Source: Cellulosimicrobium cellulans
GTDB taxonomy: Bacteria; Actinomycetota; Actinomycetes; Actinomycetales; Cellulomonadaceae
NCBI RefSeq assembly: GCF_006539945.1
Contig: NZ_BJNZ01000018.1
Location: 1-64,000, forward strand
Length of the DNA stretch: 64,000 nt
Reading direction: 5' to 3'
Below the pieces are notes generated by a model, which did not search any database, was not told where the DNA came from, and worked only from the letters and a program-made list of their open reading frames with translations. Shown here one piece after another: positions 9,247 through 16,804 of the stretch (positions within the stretch are counted from its first letter, which is position 1; the number at the start of each line of letters is the position of its first letter). Made by a program: the position numbers and the translations under genes.

Positions 9247-9933
9247 ATGCACAGGCACGACCGGTCCACCGACCGCACGCACGAGGACTGCCAGGACGAG
9301 ATCCGTCCCACGGTCTGGGGGTACTCGACCTGGACGACGGCGCGCTGCCTCCAGGGGGCCGTCGCCGGGGCGCCGGACCGCATCGTCCAACGCACCGACG
9401 TGCTCGTCCCCGGCCTGACGCCGCGCGAGCTCGACCGCGTGCGGCGCCACGCCGAGTGGCACGCGTCGGTCGACGGCGTGCGCCTGGGGCTCGTCGCGGG
9501 CGCGGTGACCGCGATCGGCGCCCTCCTCGTCGGGCACGCCCTGGCGCCCGTCACCCTCGTCGTCGTCGCCGCGGTCCTCGGCGTCGCGGCCGCCCTCCTC
9601 ACGCGCGCGCTCCTGCGGGTCGCCGGCCCCCGGCTCTCGCGCGTCGAGCGCCGGGCCCTGCGCGACGCCGTCGAGATCCGGCGCGTGCGGGTCGCCCCGC
9701 CCACGTCGGCGGGCATGCGGGTGCTCGTCGCGATGAGCGCCGTCGAGTCGATCTCCGGCCGCCTAGACCAGGGCGAGGCCGCGATCGCGCGCGAGCTCCT
9801 CTGGGTCGCGCTCGACGCCGTCCGGCGCGACGACGTCGCCGACGTCGACCACGCGACCGCAGCGATGCTGCGTCTCACCGTGCGCGCCGCGCGCTCGCCC
9901 CTGCCACCCGTGCGCGACGAGCACCGCGGCTGA
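9247..9933 (+). CDS. Small membrane protein of unknown function
   Basis: A 228-residue protein with a hydrophilic N-terminus containing YSTWTTARCLQGAV and RELDRVRRHAEWHASVDGVRLG, then two closely spaced membrane segments (LVAGAVTAIGALLVGHAL and VTLVVVAAVLGVAAALLTRALL, about residues 80-120) and a cytoplasmic helical C-terminus. I use the ATG at 9247; another in-frame ATG at 9184 is possible. A stand-alone ELDRVRRHAEWHA-type helix before two membrane spans resembles small DUF-type membrane proteins of actinobacteria, but I do not recognise a specific family. It is followed after 129 bases by an ABC export pair on the same strand. Confidence 0.6.
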   Translation: MHRHDRSTDRTHEDCQDEIRPTVWGYSTWTTARCLQGAVAGAPDRIVQRTDVLVPGLTPRELDRVRRHAEWHASVDGVRLGLVAGAVTAIGALLVGHALAPVTLVVVAAVLGVAAALLTRALLRVAGPRLSRVERRALRDAVEIRRVRVAPPTSAGMRVLVAMSAVESISGRLDQGEAAIARELLWVALDAVRRDDVADVDHATAAMLRLTVRAARSPLPPVRDEHRG

Positions 9934-10062
9934 GCTCCCGCGTCGCCGCGTGAACCGTGCGGCGGGCCCCGACCTCGGGAGGGTCCGCACCCGCTGCCAG
10001 GAGGGGCAGGACGTGACATCTGTCCCGTGCCACGCGCTGTGTCGCGTGGTTGTCTGGGACGC

Positions 10063-11028
10063 ATGGCGACACTCGAGATCGACTCGCTCACCAAGACCTA
10101 CGGAGACGTGCGCGCCCTGCGCGGGACGTCGTTCGACGTGCGCGCCGGGGAGATCTTCGGCTTCGTCGGCTCCAACGGTGCCGGCAAGACCACCACGATG
10201 CGCATCGTGCTCGGCGTGCTCGCCGCCGACGGCGGCGAGGTGCGGTGGGACGGCCGCCCGATCGACCTCGCCGCGCGGCGGCGCATCGGGTACATGCCCG
10301 AGGAGCGCGGGCTCTACCCGCGCATGAAGGTGGGCGAGCAGCTCGTCTACCTCGCCCGCCTGCACGGCCTGTCCGCCGCCGACGCGAAGGATGCGATGGA
10401 GCGCTGGACCACGACGCTCGGCGTCGACGCCCGCCGCGGCGACGAGGTCCAGAAGCTCTCGCTCGGCAACCAGCAGCGCGTCCAGCTCGCCGCTGCGCTC
10501 ACCCACGACCCCGAGCTGCTCGTGCTCGACGAACCCTTCAGCGGTCTCGACCCCGTCGCCGTCGACGTCATGAGCGGCGTCCTGCGCGACCGTGCCGAGG
10601 CGGGCGTGCCCGTCGTCTTCTCCTCCCACCAGCTCGACCTCGTGGAGCGCTTGTGCGACCGGGTCGGGATCATCAAGGACGGCGCGATGGTCGAGGTCGG
10701 CACGATCGACGAGCTCCGCCGGACCGAGACGGAGCGATGGGTCGTGGACGGGCCACCGGGAGCGGGCTGGATCGGCGCCGTGCCCGACGCGCGAGCCGTC
10801 AGCCTCGAGGGGGCGCGCACGGTCGTGGAGCTCACGCCGGATGCCGGGGCCGCCGTCGACGGGACGAGCGGTCGCGAGCAGGCCGTGCTGCGCGCGGCGC
10901 TCGCCGCCGGGCCGGTGCACGAGTTCTCGCTCGTGCGGCCGTCGCTCACCGAGCTGTACCGCGACGTCGTGAGCGCCGAGGAGAAGCCGGCCACCGCGGC
11001 CGCCGAGACCGTGGAGGTGGGGGCATGA
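10063..11028 (+). CDS. ABC transporter ATP-binding protein (NatA type)
   Basis: A 321-residue ATPase. Walker A GSNGAGKTT (about residues 36-44), the Q-loop area GYMPEERGLYPRMKVGEQL, signature LSLGNQQRVQ and Walker B LLVLDEPFSGLD are all present, with a switch His in FSSHQLDL. The PEERGLYP wording is typical of the NatA/drug-export subgroup (DUF4162 C-terminal region). The ATG at 10063 is chosen over an upstream in-frame start at 10027 because the usual LEIDSLTKTYGD begins two residues later. The stop overlaps the permease start (ATGA), so the two are translated together and make one exporter. The substrate is unknown. Confidence 0.93.
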   Translation: MATLEIDSLTKTYGDVRALRGTSFDVRAGEIFGFVGSNGAGKTTTMRIVLGVLAADGGEVRWDGRPIDLAARRRIGYMPEERGLYPRMKVGEQLVYLARLHGLSAADAKDAMERWTTTLGVDARRGDEVQKLSLGNQQRVQLAAALTHDPELLVLDEPFSGLDPVAVDVMSGVLRDRAEAGVPVVFSSHQLDLVERLCDRVGIIKDGAMVEVGTIDELRRTETERWVVDGPPGAGWIGAVPDARAVSLEGARTVVELTPDAGAAVDGTSGREQAVLRAALAAGPVHEFSLVRPSLTELYRDVVSAEEKPATAAAETVEVGA

Positions 11029-12233
11029 GCACGGGGACCTCGTTGACGTCCTGGGGTGCGATCCGCCTCGTCGCGAGCCGCGAGATCATGACGCGGCTCC
11101 GCTCGAAGTCGTTCGTCTGGCTGACCGTGATCCTCGTCGGCGCGGTCGTGCTCGGCGGGTTCGTGCTCAACGCCGCGAGCTCGTCCGGGCCGACCGCGGA
11201 GCGCGTGGGCGTCACGCCGCAGACCGCGGCGCTCGCCGAGTCGATCGAGGCCACCGGCGGCACGCTCGGGACCGAGGTCGAGACCGTCGACGTGGCGGAC
11301 GAGGCGGCGGGCGAGGCCCAGGTGCAGGACGGCGACCTCGACGCGCTCGTCACCGGGACGGCCGACGCCCCGACCGTCGTCGTGGACACCGAGCTCTCCC
11401 CCGGCCTCACGGCCGTCTTCACGACCCTCGCCCAGCAGACCGCGCTGTCCGACGCCGTCGCCGAGCTCGGCGGCGACCCCGCCCAGGTCGCGGGGGACAT
11501 CGCGACCGCCGAGCCCACCGTCCGCACGATCGGCGAGCCCAGCGAGTTCGACCCGACGCGCTACGTCACCGGCCTCGTCACCGGGATCCTGCTCTTCATG
11601 GCCATCATGATCAGCGGCCAGCTCATCGCGCAGGGCGTCGTCGAGGAGAAGACGAGCCGGGTCGTCGAGCTCCTGCTCTCGACCGTCCGCCCGTGGCAGC
11701 TCATGGCGGGCAAGGTGCTCGGCATCGGCCTCGTCGGGCTGGGACAGGTCGCGCTCGTCGTGCTCGCCGGCGTCGGGACCGCGCTCGGCCTCGGCCTGGT
11801 CGACACGTCCACGATCAACCTCGGCACCGCGGCCCTCTGGGCTCTCGTCTGGTTCGTCGTCGGGTTCGTCAGCTACGCCCTGCTGATGGCCGGCCTCGGC
11901 GCGCTCGTCTCGCGCCAGGAGGACGTCGGCGCCGTCACGACCCCCGTCACGTTCCTCATGATCGTGCCGTACATCGTGGGCGTCTCCGTCGCGCCGTGGG
12001 CCCCGGACAACCCGCTCGTCGTGTGGCTGTCGTACGTCCCGCTGTGCTCGCCGCTCCTCATGCCCGTGCGCATCGCGCTCGGCAGCGCCGAGACCTGGGA
12101 GGCGCTCCTCGCCCTCGGCCTCTCGCTCGCCGTCATCCCGGTGCTCGTCTGGCTCGCCGCGAAGATCTACTCCAACGCGGTCCTGCGCACCGGCGCCCGC
12201 GTCAAGCTCAAGGACGCCCTGCGCACCGCCTGA
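11025..12233 (+). CDS. ABC-2 type transporter permease (NatB type)
   Basis: A 402-residue membrane protein that partners the preceding ATPase, with ATGA overlap. One membrane segment lies near residues 29-50 (FVWLTVILVGAVVLGGFVL), then a large external domain (about 51-185), then five to six segments containing GILLFMAIMISGQLIAQGVVEEKTSRVVELLLSTV, the hallmark cytoplasmic turn of the ABC-2 export family. This topology matches NatB and related sodium or drug exporters. No substrate-binding protein is nearby, in line with export. A 21-bp repeat array begins 16 bases after the stop. Confidence 0.92.
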   Translation: MSTGTSLTSWGAIRLVASREIMTRLRSKSFVWLTVILVGAVVLGGFVLNAASSSGPTAERVGVTPQTAALAESIEATGGTLGTEVETVDVADEAAGEAQVQDGDLDALVTGTADAPTVVVDTELSPGLTAVFTTLAQQTALSDAVAELGGDPAQVAGDIATAEPTVRTIGEPSEFDPTRYVTGLVTGILLFMAIMISGQLIAQGVVEEKTSRVVELLLSTVRPWQLMAGKVLGIGLVGLGQVALVVLAGVGTALGLGLVDTSTINLGTAALWALVWFVVGFVSYALLMAGLGALVSRQEDVGAVTTPVTFLMIVPYIVGVSVAPWAPDNPLVVWLSYVPLCSPLLMPVRIALGSAETWEALLALGLSLAVIPVLVWLAAKIYSNAVLRTGARVKLKDALRTA

Positions 12234-12249
12234 CCTGACCAGGTCCCCG

Positions 12250-12375
12250 CGAGGCAGAACCGTGGCCACGCGAGGTAGAGCCCTGGTCGGCCGAGGTAGA
12301 GCCCTGGTCGGTCGAGGTAGAGCCGTGGTCGGCCGAGGTAGAGGCGTGGTCGGCCGAGGTAGAGCCGTGGTCGTG
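12250..12375 (+). repeat. Array of six 21-bp direct repeats
   Basis: Units start at 12250, 12271, 12292, 12313, 12334 and 12355, an exact 21-bp period. The core is CGAGGTAGAGCCGTGGT followed by four more variable bases (mostly CGGC). The first unit is the most diverged. There is no unique spacer between units. Confidence 0.92.
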
Positions 12376-12405
12376 CCCGACGGCGCGTGGCTGGCCTGGG
12401 TGGTC

Positions 12406-12496
12406 GGGGTGGGTGGTGGTGCCGCGTCTACCATCCGCCGCTCGTTCCTCGCGGCTCCCGCCAGGCCCGCCACGACGCGGCACCACCACCCACCCC
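12406..12496. repeat. Large hairpin with 23-bp perfect arms (copy 1)
   Basis: The left arm starts GGGGTGGGTGGTGGT and the right arm ends ACCACCACCCACCCC; all 23 bases pair. The loop contains a second small stem GCCGC/GCGGC. An identical hairpin lies at 31,359-31,449. There is no U-run, so a classical terminator is not the obvious reading. Confidence 0.92.
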
Positions 12497-12585
12497 GCCC
12501 GGCTTCGACCCACCCTGGTCGTCGCTCACCCGGGCATCTGCCCGCGGTGACAGGTTCGCGACGACGGTCCGCGCCGCGGCCGACA

Positions 12586-12669
12586 ACTGCGGTTCTCCTT
12601 CGGTCGACCAGGGTTCTACCTCGGGCGACCAGCGTTCTACCTCGCGCTACCGCGGCTTCTCCGCGGCCG
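12586..12669 (-). repeat. Four degenerate 21-bp repeats in reverse orientation
   Basis: Units at 12586, 12607, 12628 and 12649 keep the 21-bp period. The best two read ACCAGGGTTCTACCTCGGG and ACCAGCGTTCTACCTCGCG. They face the forward array across the hairpin, so the two arrays form long imperfect inverted ends. Confidence 0.8.
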
Positions 12670-12684
12670 GACAGGCAGCGAGCG

Positions 12685-12697
12685 TCAAGAGTCTTGA
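12685..12697. promoter_or_regulatory. Probable MarR operator
   Basis: TCAAGAGTCTTGA is a perfect inverted repeat (TCAAGA-G-TCTTGA) 29 bases upstream of the MarR start. MarR proteins usually bind such short palindromes and repress their own promoter, so autoregulation and control of the downstream transporter are likely. Confidence 0.6.
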
Positions 12698-12726
12698 TGT
12701 CGAGACACGTCGAGTACCCTCGCGTC

Positions 12727-13227
12727 ATGGACCAGCAGCACGAGGACGAGGTCGACCGCATCGTCGCGGCGTGGCAGCGCGAGCGGCCCGACCTCGACGT
12801 CGAGCCGCTCACCGTCTTCTCGCGCGTCGACCGCCTCGCGCGGCACCTCGACCGCGCGCGCCGCACGGCGTTCGCGCGGGGGCACCTGGAGACGTGGGAG
12901 TTCGACGTCCTGTCCGCGCTGCGGCGGGCCGGCGAGCCGTACCGCCTGTCGCCCGGGGCCCTCGTGACGCAGACGCTCGTGACGAGCGGGACCATGACGA
13001 ACCGCATCGACCGGCTGGAAGAGCGCGGGCTCGTCGTGCGCCGCCGGTCCCCCGACGACCGCCGCGGCGTGCTCGTCGAGCTCACGGCCGAGGGCCTGGA
13101 ACGCGTCGACACGGCGATGACCGACCTGCTCGCGGTGGAGGCCCGCATCCTCGACGCGCTGGAGCCCGGCGGCCGCCCTGCGCTCGCGGCGCTCCTGCGT
13201 ACAGTCGTAGGACAGTTCGACGACTGA
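12727..13227 (+). CDS. MarR-family transcriptional regulator
   Basis: A 166-residue regulator with the winged-helix pattern of the family: LETWEFDVLSALRRAGEPYRLSPGALVTQTLVTSGTMTNRIDRLEERGLVVRRRSPDDRRGVLVELTAEG, where the recognition helix is SGTMTNRIDRLEERG (about residues 91-105) and the wing is RRRSPDDRRGVLVEL. The ATG at 12727 is used; an in-frame ATG at 12697 would overlap the palindrome that is probably its operator. The MFS transporter gene starts 62 bases downstream on the same strand, so this regulator most likely controls an efflux or uptake protein. Confidence 0.88.
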   Translation: MDQQHEDEVDRIVAAWQRERPDLDVEPLTVFSRVDRLARHLDRARRTAFARGHLETWEFDVLSALRRAGEPYRLSPGALVTQTLVTSGTMTNRIDRLEERGLVVRRRSPDDRRGVLVELTAEGLERVDTAMTDLLAVEARILDALEPGGRPALAALLRTVVGQFDD

Positions 13228-13289
13228 CCGACGGCCCGGCTGACCGGCCGGCGGCGTCGCACGCGCCCGCACCCGGAGGTCACCACCCG

Positions 13290-14657
13290 ATGCCGCCGTC
13301 CCGGCCGCCCCGCCCGAGCACTTTCCGGGGCGGGATCGACGGCGTGCTCCTCGTCGCGGTGCTGCTCGTCGCGGTCAACCTGCGCGCGCCGCTCACGGCG
13401 CTGCCGCCCGTCGTCGCGGACGTCGCGGCAGACCTGCACCTCACGGCGGCGGCCGCGGGCCTGCTCACGGGCATCCCCGTGCTCTGCTTCGCCGTGGCGA
13501 CGCCCGCGGTCGCGGGGCTGCTGGGGCGGTCGTCGTTGCGCACGGCGATCGCCGTCGCCCTCGCGCTGATCCTCGCCGGCACCCTGCTGCGCTCGGCCGA
13601 CGTCGCCGCCCTCGGCGCCGCGGGCACGTTCGCCGGGACGGTGCTGCTCGGGCTCGGCATCACGACGGCCAACCTCGCCGTCCCGATGATCGCGCAGCGC
13701 GACTTCCCCGGGCACGTCGCGACGGTGACGGGCCTGTACACGGCCGCGATCAACGTGGGGACCGTCGCGACCACCGCGCTCACCGCACCCCTGGCCGACG
13801 CCGTCGGGTGGCGCTGGGCGCTGGCGTCCTGGTCCGTCCTCGCGGTGGTCGCGCTCGCGTGGTGGCTCCGCGCCGTCCCGCGCGAGGCGAGCCGGACGGG
13901 ACGGGCGACGACGGGCCGGGCGAGCGGGCCGGCGTCGGGCACGACGGCGACCACCGACGGGGCGGGGCACGCGCCGGACGACGCGGGCGGGTCGGACGAG
14001 GACGCCTCCCCCGCTCCCGGCGGCCTCGCCGCCGCGGCGGCGGAGGGCGTCACGGGCAGCGACCCCGCCGCCGCCCGCGAGCGCCACGTCCTGGCGACGC
14101 CGTTCACGTGGTGGCTGTGCGCGATGTTCGCGCTCCAGTCGTCGAGCTTCTATGCGCTCACGGCCTGGCTGCCGCTCGTCCTGGAGGACCTCGCGGGGAT
14201 CCCGCGCGCGGCGTCGGGCGGCGCGGCGTCGCTGTTCCAGGGGTTCGCGATCGTCGGTGGGCTCGCCGTGCCGCTCGCAGCGCGCCGCTGGACGCTGCGG
14301 CAGAGCTTCGCCGTGATCGCGGTGCTGTGGCTGGCGCTGCCGGTGGGCCTCCTCGTCGCCCCGGGCCTGTGGGCGGTGTGGGCGTCGATGGCGGGCATCG
14401 CCCAGGCGGCGAACTTCGTCGTCATCTTTACGCTCGTCGCGCAGCGCTTCCCGACGGTCCGTCGCGGACGCCAGGCCTCGGCCACCGTGCAGTCCGTGGG
14501 GTACTGCCTCGCGGCGGTCGCGCCGACGCTGGCCGGCGCCCTGCACTCGGCGACCGGCACGTGGACGACGCCGGTCGCCGTCGTGCTCGGCGCGCTCGTC
14601 GTGATGACGGGGATCGGCCTCGCCCTCACGGGCTCCCCCCGCTCTCACGCGAGGTAG
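13290..14657 (+). CDS. MFS transporter, CynX/NimT type
   Basis: A 455-residue polytopic membrane protein with about 12 segments. The start VLLVAVLLVAVNLRAPLTALPPVV, with an NLRxxL-type first helix, and the text TANLAVPMIAQRDFPGHVATVTGLYTAAINVGTV are characteristic of the cyanate/nitroimidazole (CynX/NimT) branch. The loop between helices 6 and 7 is unusually long (about 60 residues) and rich in Gly, Thr, Ala and Asp. A ribosome site GGAGG lies before the ATG at 13290. The TAG stop (14655-14657) lies inside a GAGGTAG copy of the 21-bp repeat core, so a repeat element abuts or forms the end of the gene. The substrate is unknown. Confidence 0.88.
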   Translation: MPPSRPPRPSTFRGGIDGVLLVAVLLVAVNLRAPLTALPPVVADVAADLHLTAAAAGLLTGIPVLCFAVATPAVAGLLGRSSLRTAIAVALALILAGTLLRSADVAALGAAGTFAGTVLLGLGITTANLAVPMIAQRDFPGHVATVTGLYTAAINVGTVATTALTAPLADAVGWRWALASWSVLAVVALAWWLRAVPREASRTGRATTGRASGPASGTTATTDGAGHAPDDAGGSDEDASPAPGGLAAAAAEGVTGSDPAAARERHVLATPFTWWLCAMFALQSSSFYALTAWLPLVLEDLAGIPRAASGGAASLFQGFAIVGGLAVPLAARRWTLRQSFAVIAVLWLALPVGLLVAPGLWAVWASMAGIAQAANFVVIFTLVAQRFPTVRRGRQASATVQSVGYCLAAVAPTLAGALHSATGTWTTPVAVVLGALVVMTGIGLALTGSPRSHAR

Positions 14658-14785
14658 CCACCACGGCTCTACCTCGCGCCACCACGGCTCTACCTCGGGA
14701 GACCACGGCTCTACCTCGCGCCACCACGGCTCTACCTCGGGAGACCACGGCTCTACCTCGGGAGACCACGGCTCTACCTCGCACT
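14648..14785 (-). repeat. 21-bp repeat array at the end of the MFS gene, with a 10-bp hairpin
   Basis: Six units in reverse orientation start at 14660, 14681, 14702, 14723, 14744 and 14765; each is ACCACGGCTCTACCTCG plus four bases, alternating CGCC/GGAG-like endings. A truncated forward copy, CGCGAGGTAG (14648-14657), includes the MFS stop codon and pairs perfectly with CTACCTCGCG at 14669-14678, leaving an 11-base loop. The hairpin could act as a terminator. The large hairpin core of the other two loci is missing here. Confidence 0.9.
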
Positions 14786-14833
14786 CGCTCCCCTCGGTCG
14801 GCACCACGCCCTTGACCCGCGCGCCGAGACGTG

Positions 14834-14865
14834 TTTATGGTGTACACATCGTTTATGCCATATAC
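14834..14865 (+). promoter_or_regulatory. Candidate operator/promoter of the drug-export pair (two direct repeats)
   Basis: TTTATGGTGTACAC (14834-14847) and TTTATGCCATATAC (14852-14865) are 14-bp direct repeats 18 bp apart in an AT-rich island unlike its surroundings. The first contains the palindrome GTGTACAC. Placement upstream of the ABC pair, with a TetR gene downstream, makes this the likely binding region of that TetR protein and the promoter. Confidence 0.5.
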
Positions 14866-14917
14866 GTCAGTGTGTGCCGCATACCGGCCAGCACGTCCGA
14901 ACGACAAGGAGAAGGCG

Positions 14918-15865
14918 ATGACCGAACCGATGATCGCCGTGCAGGGGCTCGAGAAGTCCTACGGCGACCACGCCGTGCTGCGCGGCGTCGACCTGACCGT
15001 GCGCCGCGGCGAGATCTTCGCGCTGCTCGGGCCCAACGGCGCCGGCAAGACCACGACCGTCAACGTCCTCACGACCCTCGTGCGGCCCGACGGCGGCACG
15101 GCCCGCGTCGCGGGGGCGGACGTCGTGCACGACGCGGCGCGGGTGCGCGAGACGATCGCGCTCACGGGCCAGTACGCGTCGGTGGACGAGTTCCAGACGG
15201 GCCGCGAGAACCTCGTCATGATGGGCGAGCTCGCCCACCTCCCCCGGCGCGCGGTGCGTCGCCGCGCGGACGAGCTCCTCGCCCGCTTCGACCTCACCGA
15301 CGCCGCCGAGCGCCGGGTCGGGACGTACTCGGGCGGCATGCGTCGCCGCCTCGACCTGGCGATCAGTCTCGTCGCCGACCCCGCGGTCCTCGTCCTCGAC
15401 GAGCCGACCACAGGGCTCGACCCGGCGTCGCGCGCCCAGCTCTGGGACGTGGTGCGCGGCCTGGCCGCCGACGGGACGACGGTCCTGCTGACGACCCAGT
15501 ACCTGGAGGAGGCAGACCGCCTCGCCGACACGATCGCCGTCCTGCACGACGGCCGCGTCGCCGCGCGCGGCACGGCGGCCGAGCTCAAGGCGCTCGTCGC
15601 GGGCGACCACGTGCGCGTCGCGTTCGACGACCCCGCGAGCCTCGCGGCCGCCGTCGGGCTCGCGCCGACGCTGGGGCTCACCCGCCCGACCACGGACGAG
15701 AAGGACCTGTCCCTCACCGCGCCGAGCGACGACCCCGTCCGCACGATCCGCGACGTGCTCGCGGCCGCCGACTCCCACGACCTCGCCGTCGTCGGGGTCA
15801 GCGTCGTCAAGCCCACGCTCGACGACGTCTTCCTCGCGCTGACCCGGAAGGAGGGCGCCCGATGA
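14918..15865 (+). CDS. Drug-resistance ABC transporter ATP-binding protein (DrrA type)
   Basis: A 315-residue ATPase with Walker A GPNGAGKTT, the DrrA-type text LTGQYASVDEFQTGRENLVMMG, signature TYSGGMRRRLDLA, Walker B VLVLDEPTTGLDPASR and the His-replacing LLTTQYLEEADRLAD. These features and the C-terminal region with KPTLDDVFLALTRKEG mark the daunorubicin-resistance (DrrA) family of exporters. AAGGAG precedes the ATG at 14918. Its stop overlaps the permease start. It probably exports a hydrophobic drug or lipid; the natural substrate is unknown. Two direct repeats upstream suggest control by the TetR regulator encoded at 16,805. Confidence 0.93.
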   Translation: MTEPMIAVQGLEKSYGDHAVLRGVDLTVRRGEIFALLGPNGAGKTTTVNVLTTLVRPDGGTARVAGADVVHDAARVRETIALTGQYASVDEFQTGRENLVMMGELAHLPRRAVRRRADELLARFDLTDAAERRVGTYSGGMRRRLDLAISLVADPAVLVLDEPTTGLDPASRAQLWDVVRGLAADGTTVLLTTQYLEEADRLADTIAVLHDGRVAARGTAAELKALVAGDHVRVAFDDPASLAAAVGLAPTLGLTRPTTDEKDLSLTAPSDDPVRTIRDVLAAADSHDLAVVGVSVVKPTLDDVFLALTRKEGAR

Positions 15866-16689
15866 GCGCCACCACGCCCACGCTCACGACCTCCCCGACG
15901 CGGCAGCCGCGCACCACCGCGCGGGCCCGGCAGACGCCCGCGACGGCCGCGCGCGACGTGCGCACGATGGTCGCGCGCGAGACGCGCCGCCAGCTCCGCA
16001 GCATCGACGGGCTCATCACGGCGTTCGTCCTCCCCGTGATGATCATGCTCGTGTTCGTCGTCATCTTCGGCGGCGCGATCGGCGGGGACGACTACATCGA
16101 CTACGTCGTCCCGGGCGTGCTCGTCATGTGCCTCGGGTTCGGCTCGGCCACCGCCGCGGTGGGGGTCGCGCAGGACATGACGTCGGGCACGATCGACCGG
16201 TTCAAGACGCTGCCGATCTTCGGGCCGTCCGCGCTGTGGGGCCACGTCGTGGCGAGCGTGGTGCGCAACCTCGCGTCCGCCGTCGTCGTCGTGGCCGTCG
16301 CGCTCGCGCTGGGCTTCCGTCCCGACGCGGGGCTCGGCGACTGGCTGGGTCTCGTCGCGTTCGCCGTGCTCGCGGTGCTCACGTTCACGTGGCTCAGCGT
16401 CGCGCTCGGGCTGGTGCTGAGCGTCGAGGCGTCGCAGTCGGTGAACTTCCTCTTCCTGTTCGTGCCCTACCTCAGCTCGGGGTTCGTCGAGATCGACACG
16501 ATGCCGTCGTGGCTGCACGGGTTCGCCGAGAACCAGCCGTTCACGCCGATCATCGAGACGTTCCGCGGGCTCCTCGCGGGGTCGCCCGACGCGACGACGG
16601 TCCTCACGGCCGTCGCATGGCTCGTGGGCTTCCTCGTCGTGAGCTGCGCCGCCGGCTCCGTGCTCTACCGCCGGCGGACCGCCCGCTGA
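15862..16689 (+). CDS. ABC-2 type permease (DrrB type)
   Basis: A 275-residue membrane protein overlapping the ATPase gene by four bases. A hydrophilic N-terminus of about 45 residues is followed by six membrane segments; FGSATAAVGVAQDMTSGTIDRFKTLPI is the conserved cytoplasmic loop of DrrB-like permeases and PYLSSGFVEIDTMPSWLHGFAENQPFTPIIETFRGLL is the conserved C-terminal part. With the preceding ATPase it forms a complete exporter. A hairpin without U-run follows at 16,711. Confidence 0.92.
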   Translation: MSATTPTLTTSPTRQPRTTARARQTPATAARDVRTMVARETRRQLRSIDGLITAFVLPVMIMLVFVVIFGGAIGGDDYIDYVVPGVLVMCLGFGSATAAVGVAQDMTSGTIDRFKTLPIFGPSALWGHVVASVVRNLASAVVVVAVALALGFRPDAGLGDWLGLVAFAVLAVLTFTWLSVALGLVLSVEASQSVNFLFLFVPYLSSGFVEIDTMPSWLHGFAENQPFTPIIETFRGLLAGSPDATTVLTAVAWLVGFLVVSCAAGSVLYRRRTAR

Positions 16690-16710
16690 CCTCCGTCGCC
16701 GAGCATGCGG

Positions 16711-16744
16711 CTGTCGCCCGTCCTGAGCCCAGGACGGGCGGCAG
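16711..16744 (+). terminator. Hairpin after the ABC pair
   Basis: CGCCCGTCCT (16715-16724) pairs with AGGACGGGCG (16731-16740) over a 6-base loop; CTG/CAG extends the stem. No U-run, as is common in GC-rich actinobacteria. It separates the exporter from the TetR gene, which may have its own promoter. Confidence 0.6.
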
Positions 16745-16804
16745 CCGCGTGCGCGGCCGGGCACGGGACCGCGCTCGGCGCACGACCTCGGGGATGATGT
16801 GGGC

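Larger units (their letters stand above)
12250..12669. repeat. Composite intergenic repeat element, copy 1
   Basis: This 493-base gap between genes (12,234-12,726) holds no credible gene. It contains, in order, six tandem 21-bp units (12,250-12,375), a 30-base spacer, a large hairpin with perfect 23-bp arms (12,406-12,428 and 12,474-12,496) around a 45-base loop, about 90 bases of partly conserved sequence, and four degenerate 21-bp units in reverse orientation (12,586-12,669). The central region of roughly 100 bases recurs exactly at 31,350-31,455 in the opposite orientation. The whole is therefore a repeated intergenic module of unknown nature, possibly a structured RNA or a non-autonomous element. 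Confidence 0.85.

Noticed and set aside
12250-12669. CRISPR array
   Set aside because: The units are 21 bp, directly abutted, with no unique spacers and no cas genes. They also occur in both orientations.
12262-13227. Long reading frame through the repeat array into marR (GRAVVGRG-type repeats)
   Set aside because: It is a by-product of a 21-bp (seven-codon) repeat in GC-rich DNA; the MarR start at 12727 is well supported.
10347-14807. Antisense 1486-codon reading frame crossing five genes and the repeat arrays
   Set aside because: It crosses well-supported plus-strand genes and low-complexity repeats, with Arg/Glu/His-rich text typical of shadow frames.
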